A stretch of DNA of 64,000 bases from Mesorhizobium temperatum (GCF_002284575.1 NZ_NPKJ01000048.1:1-64000); one strand, 5' to 3'; numbered from the stretch's first letter, positions 1 to 8,011 are shown. The notes: a model not told the origin generated them from the letters alone. Numbers and translations are program-made.

Positions 1-100
1 GGCACGCTGATCAGCCCGGCCCCCATGCCGGAGAGCGCGGCGACCAAGCCGTCAGCTACACCACTCCCTGGGACACGATCCGGCGAGGGGCGGCATCACC

Positions 101-385
101 TCACATCAGATCTTCAGCAACCCCGTCGAATTTCTTGAGGCCTACGCTTGGAGGCTTTTGCTTAAGAAGTCCCTGTTCAGTTGCGGCCGCCTCGAAGGCA
201 GCGAACGCAGCTTGTTGGCTGCAATATCCGGCCAGGCATTCCTCGATCATTCGGATTGCTTCAAGTCGGGACGGCTTGTCCATGGATGGCCATGGTTGCT
301 GAAGCGCTTTCGCAGCGTCGGCTATCGACGCGACCACCATCGGCCTGTGATTCAGGTAGATTGTAATCGGGACAAACGCCGTCAT
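101..385 (-). CDS. DUF982 family protein
   Basis: A 94-residue soluble protein. Its pattern (short N-terminal beta strands, an A-D-A-A-K-A-L helix, a W-P motif near residue 32, a segment of the form A-x-R-M-I-E-E-C-L-A-G and a C-terminal A-A-x-A-A-F-E-A-A helix) fits DUF982, a small rhizobial family of unknown function. A second member lies at 17312-17596 in this window. No strong ribosome-binding site precedes the ATG, so the start is the ORF limit. The family call is by eye. Confidence 0.72.
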   Translation of the reverse strand: MTAFVPITIYLNHRPMVVASIADAAKALQQPWPSMDKPSRLEAIRMIEECLAGYCSQQAAFAAFEAAATEQGLLKQKPPSVGLKKFDGVAEDLM

Positions 386-748
386 TTTTGTCGCTCACCA
401 GGATTGAAGGCGGTTAAACGCGAAGACACGGCGGTGGTTGCATCATCATCGTGAATTCAGAGCGCCGCTGCCCGATGCGATCGAGGCTGAACACGCCTTC
501 GCTCGGTGCCAACACGCAGGGGCTGCACGTCCGACGAGCCTTGATCGTCTCGGTTCCAAGAACGACGACGCCCGCGCCCCCGGAGGGGAAGGACGCGGGC
601 TGGTCGGAGGGGACAATCCGATCTCGCAGCATTCCTATGTGCACAGGAAAATATTACTGCAAGAGGCGAACGTCTTGCCCGTGCCAGTGTTCCATACGGA
701 AACAAAAAAGCCCGCTGCACCTTAGAGCGCGACGGGGCGATCAAGCGT
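386..748. other. Intergenic stretch with hairpin repeats
   Basis: I see no convincing gene here; the ORFs on both strands have unnatural composition. It holds a hairpin at 570-601 (arms GCCCGCG/CGCGGGC) of the kind repeated elsewhere in the island, and most of the terminator-like structure that ends the next minus-strand gene. Confidence 0.5.
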
Positions 749-766
749 TCACCGAGCGCGGGCTTT
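706..766 (-). terminator. Terminator-like hairpin of the 749-994 gene
   Basis: On the minus strand the arms AAAGCCCGC and GCGGGCTTT enclose the last codons of the gene and are followed by further T residues. This is the layout of an intrinsic terminator, although the loop of about 40 bases is long. Confidence 0.45.
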
Positions 767-994
767 GATGACCGGCTCCTCGCGATTATCGAAAGCCACG
801 AACAGGCCCAGGGCAGCAGCGACTTCAACGATAGCCTCGGTTAGATGGTCGTCGCATGCGGTCAAATCAGGGGCAGACTGCCGAACGTGGTTTAATGCGG
901 CTTTGACCGAGACGGTGTCCGCCCGGTCCACCCTGTTGAGGATTGCGGCAATCGCCTGATCTAGAACTGGACCGACCCTTTGGACGATGCTCAT
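749..994 (-). CDS. Small hypothetical protein (81 aa)
   Basis: The open frame continues upstream, but the ATG at 994 is chosen because GGGGAAGGTGG lies directly in front of it and residues before it have poor composition. The protein is helical and soluble (MSIVQRVGPVLDQAIAAIL at the start) with an acidic middle (D-L-T-A-C-D-D-H-L-T-E-A-I-V-E-V-A). I do not recognise a domain. It stands alone and ends in a hairpin of the island's repeat family. Confidence 0.55.
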   Translation of the reverse strand: MSIVQRVGPVLDQAIAAILNRVDRADTVSVKAALNHVRQSAPDLTACDDHLTEAIVEVAAALGLFVAFDNREEPVIKARAR

Positions 995-1412
995 CCACCT
1001 TCCCCCCCGGGAACGCAAGGAACCAACAATAACGTGTCCGAGGCCGGAATGCAACCGACGCGCGAAATCGTACCGAATTGGGTGCGGTGCTGGGGCGCAA
1101 CACAGCGATATTTGGCAGGAACTTCCGAGCGGGAAGAACCGACCGACCGACCAATTGAAACGGGGGCGTGACCGCACTTGCCGCGCCTCGATCAAAGCAG
1201 TTCCTTCTGATGCCTATGGGGCTGATTCAGTGCGGAGCCGCGCCCGCAATAATATATCGATAGCCGTGTGTCGTCATCCAGCTGGCGCGGGCGAGATGCG
1301 TCTCCAAGCCCTGAATGCCCCGCTCAGAATCCTTCTCGGGATTGATATGTGGAACGATGCTGGCGACCGCGAGCGCGGCTAACGCAACGGCCGCTAATAT
1401 TACTCAGCCGAC
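995..1412. other. Intergenic stretch, no gene supported
   Basis: About 420 bases with only low-quality ORFs on both strands. It lies just left of the 37-bp repeat and has no tRNA body that would match that repeat. Confidence 0.45.
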
Positions 1413-1449
1413 TGGAGAAGATTGGATATCAGGTCCTCTCCCTCCGCCA
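1413..1449 (+). repeat. Left copy of 37-bp direct repeat, att-like
   Basis: This 37-bp segment matches 29234-29270 in the same orientation at 35 of 37 positions (differences at offsets 9 and 16). It ends in CTCTCCCTCCGCCA, which resembles the acceptor end of a tRNA-Ser including CCA. No tRNA body precedes it here. Recombinase relics lie inside the 28-kb interval, so an attachment-site origin is an inference. Confidence 0.6.
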
Positions 1450-1503
1450 GATGCCATTGATTTGCTTGCATAATATGTGTTTCTGAACAGGCAACAAGTA
1501 TTG

Positions 1504-1788
1504 ATGGAAAATGGCGTTACTCCGGACAGCCATCCTGGCGTCTACGAGAACGTCGCCCCCGAACTTTACCTGCCCCTCGTGTCTGCGGTCATGCCCATTC
1601 AAGATGCCATCGATTTGACCGAGTTCTTGGCTGATATGACAAAAAAGGTTTTTCGGTTCCGCGCAGTGCCTGAATATGTGTCCGGCGACATTGACGTCGC
1701 AACCATTACCCGCTTTGAGAATTTCCGTTGGATAAAGCGTAAGCACTACTATCCCGAACACCTGAATAGAGAGGTCGACCATGTCTGA
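1504..1788 (+). CDS. Hypothetical protein (94 aa)
   Basis: Natural-looking composition with a possible core from LYLPLVSAVMPIQDAIDLTE to the basic-aromatic C-terminus (R-F-E-N-F-R-W-I-K-R-K-H-Y-Y-P). I do not recognise a family. The ATG at 1504 lacks a clear ribosome-binding site; an in-frame GTG at 1477 is an alternative. It overlaps the next gene by 8 bases, which suggests a two-gene operon. It starts only 55 bases after the att-like repeat. Confidence 0.5.
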   Translation: MENGVTPDSHPGVYENVAPELYLPLVSAVMPIQDAIDLTEFLADMTKKVFRFRAVPEYVSGDIDVATITRFENFRWIKRKHYYPEHLNREVDHV

Positions 1789-1957
1789 CCAGCTACGTCC
1801 AGAGAAGGAAATTGTAGGGCATCCGCAGGATTCTCGTCTCCAGATGTCAAAGGAGACCGAGCAGCGCGTCATCCGTGAATTTCAATCGCCGTTCCCAGAC
1901 AAGGAGGAACGGCGCTCCGAGAGCTTGCTCTTGAAGAATGCCTGCTGGGACAGGTAA
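1781..1957 (+). CDS. Hypothetical small charged protein (58 aa)
   Basis: The ATG is preceded by AGAGG at good spacing and lies inside the end of the previous gene, so translation is probably coupled. The product is very polar and rich in E, K and R, with no membrane segment and a C-terminus NACWDR. No domain is recognised. A hairpin whose U-tract lies on the opposite strand begins six bases after the stop. Confidence 0.5.
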   Translation: MSDQLRPEKEIVGHPQDSRLQMSKETEQRVIREFQSPFPDKEERRSESLLLKNACWDR

Positions 1958-1962
1958 GAAAA

Positions 1963-1988
1963 AGCCCGCTGCCGTGAGGCAGCGGGCT
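1963..1988 (-). terminator. Intrinsic terminator of the DUF883 gene
   Basis: Perfect 11-bp stem AGCCCGCTGCC/GGCAGCGGGCT with a 4-base loop. Read on the minus strand it is followed by TTTTTC, so it terminates the DUF883 gene that ends at 2009. Confidence 0.8.
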
Positions 1989-2008
1989 CTGGCCCTCATT
2001 TGGGCGTG

Positions 2009-2359
2009 TTAGAACCAGCGATCCCGGCGCTGGTCGCCGGCCACAAGAACGAGGCCCAACAGCAAGCCTACAGCCGCGCCCAGTATGAAGGCTGACGATA
2101 CCGTGCCAGGATTTTCTTGAACGACACCGGAAGCCGTAGACGCCCTGTTGCGAAGTGCTTGCGTTGTGCGAGACGCGCTATCGGCCGCGCTCTCATACCA
2201 ACCAGTGGCTTCCTCGACCACCTCTTCAGCGCGCTCCGCCAGCGTCCGATTGATCTTGTTGATCTCGCGCTTCAGTTGCGCAACCTGCTTCTCCAAGTCT
2301 TTCTGAGCTTCGCGTTGCGTATTCCTCGGCGTTGCGGCTTCGTTCGTGTCGTCGACCAT
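2009..2359 (-). CDS. DUF883 (ElaB/YqjD-type) membrane-anchored protein
   Basis: A 116-residue protein with a charged amphipathic coiled-coil region (about residues 14-60, with repeated E-K-Q and R-A-E-E-V-V-E-E-A patterns), then a C-terminal membrane helix (SAFILGAAVGLLLGLVLVAG, about 88-107) and a basic-aromatic end (RRDRWF). This is the ElaB/YqjD layout; E. coli YqjD is an inner-membrane, stationary-phase protein that binds ribosomes. AAAGGAG precedes the ATG. An EcfG-like promoter lies about 25-50 bases upstream and a strong terminator follows, so it is a single-gene stress unit. Confidence 0.85.
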   Translation of the reverse strand: MVDDTNEAATPRNTQREAQKDLEKQVAQLKREINKINRTLAERAEEVVEEATGWYESAADSASRTTQALRNRASTASGVVQENPGTVSSAFILGAAVGLLLGLVLVAGDQRRDRWF

Positions 2360-2382
2360 TGTGATCTCCTTTGGTGGGCCTC

Positions 2383-2408
2383 AACGGCCAGCCGCGGCGT
2401 AAGGTTCC
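2383..2408 (-). promoter_or_regulatory. EcfG/RpoE2-type promoter for DUF883 gene
   Basis: On the minus strand GGAAC (2404-2408) is followed after 17 bases by CGTT. This fits the alphaproteobacterial general-stress consensus GGAAC-N16/17-CGTT. It ends 24 bases upstream of the ATG. Confidence 0.65.
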
Positions 2409-2419
2409 TCGGCGAAAAA

Positions 2420-2445
2420 AGCCCGCCACCGTGAGGCAGCGGGCT
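2420..2445 (-). terminator. Terminator-like hairpin, AGCCCGC family
   Basis: Near-perfect stem AGCCCGCC.../...GGCAGCGGGCT. On the minus strand it is followed by TTTTTTC. It is a close copy of the hairpin at 1963-1988 and would end the broken small gene at 2462-2590. Confidence 0.65.
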
Positions 2446-2461
2446 GGCTGTTCGCGGGCTG

Positions 2462-2590
2462 TCAGGCGGCGTCTGGCTGTCTCATTTCTGCCAGCTCTAG
2501 GGCCTCGATCGATTGCCCAGCCATCTGTCCGCAATTCGCAACAACTGCGCTGCGAGCAAATCACGAAGTGCATCGATGGCTGGTATTTTA
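2462..2590 (-). pseudogene. Broken small gene (about 43 codons)
   Basis: On the minus strand a helical peptide frame (A-I-D-A-L-R-D-L-L-A-A-Q-L-L-R-I-A-D-R) runs to a stop, and its natural continuation (MAGQSIEALELAEMRQPDAA, then TGA) lies one frame over. A single missing base near 2515 explains this. No start codon remains in frame, although TTAGGAG is present upstream. Function unknown. Confidence 0.35.
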
Positions 2591-2597
2591 CTCCTAA

Positions 2598-2792
2598 GCC
2601 GGCCGGATCAGATGGCTCCGGGATAACCTGATCTTCGGTTGTCCGGTATGTGGCATCACGATTGTCCACACTCACGCCGACATCGATAAGCTCTTCAACG
2701 AGCGGATACGATGGCTGAACGAGCTTGCCGACCAAGGGAAGATGAGCGTCGTTAAGCCTGAAAATCTGCACCGACGCTCGCCCTCGGACTGA
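2598..2792 (+). pseudogene. Small CxxC protein, start lost
   Basis: An open frame of 64 codons reads as a natural small protein: C-P-V-C-G (possible metal-binding half-site) then HTHADIDKLFNERIRWLNEL and an acidic-basic end. There is no ATG, GTG or TTG in frame before the conserved-looking part, so either a CTG start is used or the 5' end is lost. No function assigned. Confidence 0.35.
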
Positions 2793-2803
2793 ACGGGTTA
2801 TCA

Positions 2804-3010
2804 ATGACGCGCTTATCCATTGCCGAAGAGCTTGAAAGCGCCGCCGATCGCATCGCGGACATGTCACGCGCGGATCTGCAGATCATCCTGCGGCGCGCTG
2901 CATTGATGCTTCGAAACGTCTCCGGCGTGCCGCTGGAGCCCGCAACGGAGGACGCTCTCAACTCCATCGCGGCTGAAATGAAATCGGCCGGAACGCCGAT
3001 AGGCTTCTGA
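2804..3010 (+). CDS. Hypothetical protein (68 aa)
   Basis: A small helical protein (starts MTRLSIAEELESAADRIADM; C-terminal E-D-A-L-N-S-I-A-A-E-M-K-S-A). Composition and codon use look genuine, but the ribosome-binding site is weak. It lies 48 bases before a recombinase relic. No domain recognised. Confidence 0.5.
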   Translation: MTRLSIAEELESAADRIADMSRADLQIILRRAALMLRNVSGVPLEPATEDALNSIAAEMKSAGTPIGF

Positions 3011-3057
3011 AAGATATTTCGTGTCTCTGGGATTGGTCAAAATACCAGGGAGACATC

Positions 3058-3643
3058 ATGAATCTTGAGTTGCAGACAGCGCCCCGCATCCGAGCGGCGC
3101 AGTACATTCGCATGTCCACGGAACATCAACGTTATTCCCTTGGAAACCAGGCGATGGCCATCGCCGAGTACGCCGGGCGGCGCGGGTACACCATAGTCCA
3201 GACCTACCAAGACAGTGGAAAGAGTGGTCTGAGCATAAGGGGCCGGGACGGACTCAAGCAGTTGCTCGCCGATGTCGTGACCGGCCAAAAGACCTTCTCG
3301 GCGATTCTCGTTCTGGACGTCAGCCGCTGGGGCCGCTTTCCGGACACGGACCAATCCGCGCACTACGAGTTTCTCTGTCGTGATGCAGGCGTCGCGGTGG
3401 AGTATTGCGCCGAGCAGTTCGAGAACGACGGCAGCATGGTGTCAGCCATCCTCAACAACATGAAACGGCCGCGAGCTTTCTGCAAAAGTCTCTAGAGCGC
3501 ATCTGCAGCAGGCGCGCCTTAGATTCAGCCAGGGCGGGCCCCTGCCCTACGGCGTCAGGCGGCTGTTGCTGGATAAAGATGGGGAGCCCCGCTACCTCCT
3601 CGGCTCTGGAGAACGGAAGGGACTCAATACGGACCGTGTTCTC
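3058..3643 (+). pseudogene. Serine recombinase (resolvase-type), frameshifted and truncated
   Basis: The first 140 codons encode the catalytic domain of a large serine recombinase: A-A-Q-Y-I-R-M-S-T-E-H-Q with the nucleophile Ser near residue 20, Q-T-Y-Q-D-S-G-K-S-G, and L-V-L-D-V-S-R-W-G-R. After N-N-M-K-R the frame breaks to a TAG. The true continuation (AHLQQARLRFSQGGPLPYGV, then K-G-L-N-T-D-R-V-L) reads in another frame up to about 3640. There a LigD fragment on the other strand begins at a CTGCAG junction. The gene is not functional. Confidence 0.8.
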
Positions 3644-3987
3644 TGCAGGAGATCGAAGGCGACGAAATAGAGGTCATGCTGGCGACGGGTAATCGCCCTC
3701 CGCAAAGCAGCGAAATCGGCGAGACCAGCTTCATTCGGAACGATAATCTCCCCGTCGATGATGGCGCTTTCGACAACGAGCCCTTTGGCCGTCTCGACCA
3801 AATCGGGATACTTCGCCGTCCAGTCCATCCCGTTGCGCGTGAAGATGCGCGTGCCGGCTTCGTCGATGATGATCTGCGAGCAGTAGCCGTCGAACTTGAC
3901 CTCGTGGATCCAGTCGCCTCCTTCTGGAGGCTTGTCCACCAACGTCGGCATCAACGGCTCGACAAACTTCAAACGCATGAACGGCAC
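3641..3987 (-). pseudogene. ATP-dependent DNA ligase (LigD-type), N-terminal fragment
   Basis: About 115 codons encode the start of a LigD-type ligase domain: P-P-E-G-G-D-W-I-H-E-V-K-F-D-G-Y, with the adenylation motif K-F-D-G intact, then FTRNGMDWTAKYPDLVE, I-I-D-G-E-I-I-V and L-Y-F-V-A-F-D-L-L. The sequence stops matching at the CTGCAG junction with the recombinase relic, so most of the nucleotidyltransferase and the OB domain are missing. LigD works with Ku in end joining; this fragment cannot. Confidence 0.75.
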
Positions 3988-4106
3988 TCACGAGACCGCC
4001 ATTCAATCCTTCTGGTTATATTAGGTTCCAGAAACAAACGGTGCGGGCAACAAAACCGCATGGACTAACGTTGCGCTTGATCCGTTTGAGCAGACAGGAG
4101 GATCAA

Positions 4107-4348
4107 ATGGGCGAGCCGGAACAGGATTTGCCGAGAAACTCCGCGATCGCATCCGAGAGAATGCCGCAAAAGACCGCAATGAACGGGCCGGTCTCAAGCT
4201 AGTGCGCATGGCTATTGAACAGACATGCCCTGTCGGCGTGCTGCCGAGCGAGGAAGCAGTTTTGTTGCTATACGGCCCCGAGCCGATCCACGAGGGCGAG
4301 GCTCTTGCGAAGTCCATAATTGAGACGGTGGAAAGGCTGAACCGATGA
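4107..4348 (+). pseudogene. Small gene with P-I-HEGEALAK tail, frameshifted
   Basis: AGGAGG sits seven bases before the ATG at 4107, but that frame closes early. The natural protein reads one frame over (F-A-E-K-L-R-D-R-I-R-E-N-A-A-K-D-R-N-E-R then a C-terminus EPIHEGEALAKSIIETVERL). One base change joins the two. The tail recurs at 6826-6912 and, degenerate, at 23495-23678. If an internal start is used (GTG 4202 or ATG 4208), a protein of about 46-48 residues could still be made. Function unknown. Confidence 0.45.
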
Positions 4349-4387
4349 ACGTCAAACGGCTCGCCTATGCCGACCGGCACCTTGCGA

Positions 4388-4558
4388 CTAGCGTTTCCTG
4401 GTCAGAAAGCGGGCTTCTCGCATAAGCGACGCCCAGTTGTACCCCAACAAGGCGATAAGATCGCGAGCCTGCTCTTCGGTTATATGCGCCTCTTTGACCA
4501 AGCGCCGAACGATCAAGTTGTCAGGCCCGCTGGGTGTTTTGTGCGGCACGTCGGCCAT
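4388..4558 (-). CDS. Hypothetical protein (56 aa) with DUF2934-like tail motif
   Basis: Begins MADVPHKTPSGPDNLIVRRL; the core is A-H-I-T-E-E-Q-A-R-D-L-I-A-L-L-G. The pattern T-x-x-Q-A-x-D-L-I-x-x-L-G with a following A-R-x-L also occurs in the C-terminal part of the DUF2934 protein at 26532-26900, so the two may share a small helical UBA-like fold; this is an inference. The start at 4558 is preferred over the longer frame by composition. Confidence 0.55.
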   Translation of the reverse strand: MADVPHKTPSGPDNLIVRRLVKEAHITEEQARDLIALLGYNWASLMREARFLTRKR

Positions 4559-4725
4559 TTGCAAATCCATCTAGCAGCGGCAACGCGACCATCCGGCTAT
4601 GGTTCCGTCGCTAAATGACTCGCTAATGATCATTAAAGGCGTACAGTGTGCAAGTCGTCCGCCTTTTGCGGCACTCGGACGCTTGGTAGCCAACTTCGGT
4701 GCTTCCGCCCTTGGGAGAAACTGAA

Positions 4726-4920
4726 ATGGCAGAAGACCATTCAGACTTTCGGATATCGGCTTTCGAATGCGATGTCCTGCGAAACGCCTTCAAAAAATCG
4801 GTCATCGATGAGAGTATCCCCGAGTACCGATGGCGGTCACACGCCATGCTTCTGGTGCGCGAGTTGACCGACCACGAGCATGTCGATTCAGAAGCGCTGG
4901 ACTGGCTTGTGCGCAAGTAG
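4726..4920 (+). CDS. Hypothetical protein (64 aa)
   Basis: The ATG follows GGGAGAAACTGAA. The acidic helical product (MAEDHSDFRISAFECDVLRN at the start, E-L-T-D-H-E-H-V-D-S-E-A-L-D-W-L-V-R-K at the end) has natural composition but no recognised domain. It is followed by the double hairpin at 4968-5018. Confidence 0.5.
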   Translation: MAEDHSDFRISAFECDVLRNAFKKSVIDESIPEYRWRSHAMLLVRELTDHEHVDSEALDWLVRK

Positions 4921-4967
4921 GCTCCAAGCAGGCGGACGCTAACCTGCGCTAGCCCCTCGACATCGGA

Positions 4968-5018
4968 AGCCCGCGCCTCTGGCGGAGAGCGCGGGCTCGA
5001 TCGGGTTGGGGCCCGATC
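4968..5018. repeat. Double hairpin of the AGCCCGC family
   Basis: Stem AGCCCGCGC/GCGCGGGCT followed by a second stem GATCGGG/CCCGATC. Related copies lie at 570-601, 6929-6978 and 26999-27043, the last directly after a minus-strand gene. Confidence 0.65.
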
Positions 5019-5192
5019 TGCAGCGGGCAAGCCGGGAGCGCCCACTGCTCACAGAAAATCATTAGAACCTACTAATGTTCCGGTTACGAACGCGGGCGAA
5101 TCTCCAGCGCCGGGTCGACCTGGACATCGCTCCCGTCCGGAACATGTCGCCGAGGCAATTCCCGCAGAACTGGAAGCCATTGGCCTGCATGA

Positions 5193-5742
5193 TCAGTTTC
5201 CCGCCTGTTGATGCCGGTAATCGGCGTTGGACGGGACACCCTTGGTTTGAGCGCGAACGCCGGCTCGGTTGTCGAGCGGCCCGCCAAGGCTGAGAAACGA
5301 CAACACCAGCGTGTCAGCCTGGATAGCAGGCCGGCTCAACCGTGCGGGGATAGACGCCCGTGGGCCGGCCATCGCCTTACGGCGAAGGGTCGTCAGGTTG
5401 ATGCGCAGATCGGGCCGCTTGGCCTTCTCGAATTCGCCGTCGGTCGCGATCAGGGACCGCCTGAGAGCATCGCATTCGAACAATTCGGCCCGTGCCTGCT
5501 CAATGAGGCCATACACCTTTTTCCAGCGCTTCGAGAGGTCAGCGGCCTTTGCCTTGGCATCCTTGCCAAGCGCTTCGATATCGATTGCGGCCTCGTCTTG
5601 AGCAGCCTTGGCGCGGCGTGTTTCGGCGCCCTCGATCGCCTTTTCGATAAGCTCAATCTCGGAATTGCAGTCCGAGATCGACGCGCGAACCTCGCCAAGG
5701 TCGCCATCGCCGAAAATCGCCTTGTCCTCGCAGCCGCCCTCG
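5193..5742 (-). pseudogene. Coiled-coil protein fragment
   Basis: The middle of this minus-strand frame reads as a real alpha-helical protein: [17 protein letters not shown], then [21 protein letters not shown]. Upstream of about 5742 it becomes the antisense of a recombinase fragment, so its 5' end is lost. It resembles phage- or plasmid-borne helical proteins in composition only; I cannot name a family. Confidence 0.4.
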
Positions 5743-6225
5743 CCCTTGCCCGGCAGCTCAAATGCCCGGTCGTTGTGGCCAAGCTCGATCGCCTTTCGCG
5801 CGATGTCGCCTTCATTGCCGGACTGATGGTGCAGCGGGTGCCGTTCATCGTCGCAGAACTCGGCGCTGATGCCGACCCGTTCATGCTGCATCTTTACGCC
5901 GCCTTGGCCGAGAAAGAACGGCGATTGATCTCGGAGCGCACCAAAGCCGCCCTCGCCTCGCGCAAGACCAATGGAATGAAGCTCGGCAATCCGACCAACA
6001 CAGCGGAAGCTGCAGCGAGAGGTCGGAAGAACTCGATCCGGGAGGCTGACAGATTTGCCCAGACCGTGCTGCCGATCATCATGTCCATTCGGCGCTCTGG
6101 CGTTACCAGCCTACGGGGACTGGCGATCGCCTTGACCAACCGCGGCGTTCGCACAGCGCGCAATGGCCAATGGCAGATGTCGAACGTTCGCAACATCGGA
6201 TCGTCTGATCCGGGTTGGCGATCTG
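5715..6225 (+). pseudogene. Serine recombinase C-terminal fragment
   Basis: The relic starts within the catalytic domain ([28 protein letters not shown]) and continues through [14 protein letters not shown] and the recombinase/helix-turn-helix part ([13 protein letters not shown]) to about 6200. The N-terminal catalytic serine region is missing. The 3' end runs directly into the antisense start of a CBS-domain gene, so both ends are recombination junctions. Confidence 0.75.
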
Positions 6226-6257
6226 GACATCATTCGTCATGCAGTTGCTGACTTTCA
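6195..6257 (-). pseudogene. CBS-domain protein, N-terminal remnant
   Basis: Only the first 21 codons remain ([20 protein letters not shown] and one more), a typical beginning of a rhizobial CBS-pair protein, with its ribosome-binding site AAAGGAGG intact. The rest is replaced by the antisense of the recombinase relic. Confidence 0.6.
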
Positions 6258-6398
6258 TGGCAACCTCCTTTGTTGGAAAAGACCCGCCGCCAAGCCTCGG
6301 TGATATCCAGGAGGTGATATCCAGGAATGGTCGTCGGCCGAAAACGTTCCGCGAATCCGGCAGAGTCCGAACGACATGCCGCAGCCAAGCAGTCCGGA

Positions 6399-6480
6399 CG
6401 GCGCGCCGTCGCAACAGAGCAGTACAGCATTGTGGTATTTGCCGATGTGTCAGGTGAACTCGCCGGGCCGTCGGCATTGG
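6399..6480 (+). pseudogene. Remnant of a HARP-like gene
   Basis: This 27-codon stretch (A-V-A-T-E-Q-Y-S-I-V-V-F-A-D-V-S-G-E-L-A) closely matches residues of the intact minus-strand gene at 27050-27943 (P-V-A-T-E-Q-Y-G-V-V-V-F-T-D-V-S-G-E-L-A), here on the plus strand. It is a short duplicated and inverted piece. Confidence 0.6.
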
Positions 6481-6585
6481 CACCCGGCCACTAGGTCGAC
6501 CGTCCGACCGGCGCGGCCGGAACAAATGGGATCGACGCCGGTTAACTACTATCGAAGGGACCGCAACCGCAAAGGACGCGGGAAA

Positions 6586-6804
6586 ATGTTTGAAATTTAT
6601 CGCCTCGAAGTGGCCAAGGCCAGACAGGGTGTAAAACGAGCCGAGAACTCTCTGAAGCGCGCGAATGAGTTGCTGGACGAGGACGGTGGCGTCGCCCTTA
6701 ATCTCGCGTTGTGCGGCCGGATAAGGGCCGAGCAAAGGCGCGTGATCGATGCCAGAGAGCGACTGACGAAGATCGATCCGAACAGCACGGACAACGTGGG
6801 CTGA
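6586..6804 (+). CDS. Hypothetical coiled-coil protein (72 aa)
   Basis: MFEIYRLEVAKARQGVKRAE begins a helical, heptad-like protein rich in A, K, R and E that ends D-P-N-S-T-D-N-V-G. The start is set by the ATG after AAAGGACGCGGGAAA. No family is recognised. It is followed by the small tail module at 6826. Confidence 0.5.
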   Translation: MFEIYRLEVAKARQGVKRAENSLKRANELLDEDGGVALNLALCGRIRAEQRRVIDARERLTKIDPNSTDNVG

Positions 6805-6825
6805 GCCTTCGGCCCGTTGGAAGGC

Positions 6826-6912
6826 ATGACCCCGGACTGGCCCGAGCCTATCCACGAGGGCGAAGCACTCGCGAAGGCAATCATTGAGACCGTCGAAAGG
6901 CTAAACCGGTAA
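6826..6912 (+). pseudogene. Tail module PEPIHEGEALAK, second copy
   Basis: A 28-codon frame (MTPDWPEPIHEGEALAKAII, then E-T-V-E-R-L-N-R and stop). It nearly repeats the C-terminus of the broken gene at 4107-4348. It could be a tiny ORF, but no ribosome-binding site is seen and it is more likely a gene end left by recombination. Confidence 0.4.
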
Positions 6913-6928
6913 CGGCCTATGGAAAGAA

Positions 6929-6978
6929 AGCCGCGCCTCTGGAAGCGGACGCGGGCTGATCGGAGGACACCGATCGCA
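6929..6978. repeat. Double hairpin of the AGCCCGC family
   Basis: Imperfect stem AGCCGCG/CGCGGGCT followed by GATCGG/CCGATC. It has the same two-stem layout as 4968-5018. Confidence 0.55.
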
Positions 6979-7029
6979 GCATCGGTCTGCGAGAACAAAC
7001 CGGTGAGCAGATGAGGTTGCGTTATATTG

Positions 7030-7710
7030 GAAATGCTTCGCCGCCGCGGCGCCTGAGCGGCGAGAAGTGTCTGGGCCTCTTCGAACGTGGCTGACGTGAC
7101 GATCGGCTCGTGCTCTCCATCGTAAACCTGATCCTTGTGCCTGATCCTGCCGATGTAGATCGGGTTCGAAAGAGGGTGGTAAAGGTTCCCGCGACCAAAC
7201 GGCATGGTGACGGCAACTGATTCGTCTTTGCGTTGTCGCGACCGCGTCGAGAGCCCCTCACTCGCAGCCTCGTCGACAAGATCCCGGACCGACTTCAGTG
7301 TGAGATAGCGGGCGAACAGATGTCTGGCTGTTTGTGCTTCGATCACCAGCTTACGATTGTCGACGCGATAGCCCAGAGGCACCACGCCGCCCATCCACAT
7401 GCCTTTCTTCTTTGACGCGGCGATCTTGTCGCGGATACGCTCTGCTGTGACCTCTCGCTCGAATTGAGCGAACGACAAAAGCATGTTGAGGGTGAGCCTG
7501 CCCATCGAGGTCGTGGTGTTGAATCGCTGCGTGGGACCGAAACGAAGGAGACGGAGCTGCCATCGAAGATCTCAACGATCTTGGAAAAATCCGTCAGAAG
7601 GCCGCACAAGCTTCGCGCTGCGCATCGAGCGAATTGAACTCCTGTTCCAATCCCTCTTCGGTCGATTTGCGAGTGTAGATGGCACAGTTGAGCCGAGGGG
7701 TCGTCGTCAT
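7030..7710 (-). pseudogene. Large serine recombinase with internal deletion
   Basis: The ATG at 7710 opens a canonical start ([20 protein letters not shown], catalytic Ser in T-R-K-S-T), which stops after A-C-A-A-F. The next conserved piece (D-F-S-K-I-V-E-I-F-D) lies in another frame, so about 60 codons are deleted. A second frameshift precedes MGRLTLNMLLSFAQFEREVT. The recombinase domain then continues through KKKGMWMGGVVPLGYRVDNR and P-I-Y-I-G-R-I-R-H-K to about 7030, where the C-terminus is lost. This is the third serine recombinase relic in the island. Confidence 0.85.
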
Positions 7711-7828
7711 AGTCCAACTGCGCTCGACGCGCTAAGAAAAATTACTGGCCGCGCGCTTGTCGTCCGACACTCGCAAAGTCATTGGTTCAGGTTGTCGACG
7801 AACGGTAAGGCTAAGTGTTCAAATTTGC

Positions 7829-8011
7829 CTACGATGAGAGCTTCGGCGAGTAGCTTCGCTCTGGGTTGGCATTCGCCATTCCGGCAGCGAGCCGCTGCTC
7901 ACGAAGACGCGCGGTTTTCGCTTCACGATGACGCCGCTCTGTCTCGAGCGCGAGCTTCGCCTCGCGGTCGGCCCGCTCAAACTTCTCCTTGTCGACGCGC
8001 CGTTGAGTCAT
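7829..8011 (-). CDS. Small basic helical protein (60 aa)
   Basis: MTQRRVDKEKFERADREAKL begins a highly charged single-helix protein of a kind I associate with Mesorhizobium genomes; function unknown. Its ATG overlaps the stop of the upstream gene (ATGA), so the two are probably translationally coupled. Confidence 0.6.
   Translation of the reverse strand: MTQRRVDKEKFERADREAKLALETERRHREAKTARLREQRLAAGMANANPERSYSPKLSS

Noticed and set aside
1..100. A minus-strand frame at the left edge (A-D-G-L-V-A-A-L-S-G-M-G-A-G-L-I) that looks like part of a membrane transporter.
   Set aside because: Too short, runs off the window and has no other support.
2226..2867. A 213-codon minus-strand ORF across the DUF883 start.
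   Set aside because: Overlaps the better-supported DUF883 gene, a terminator hairpin and a promoter; composition is poor.
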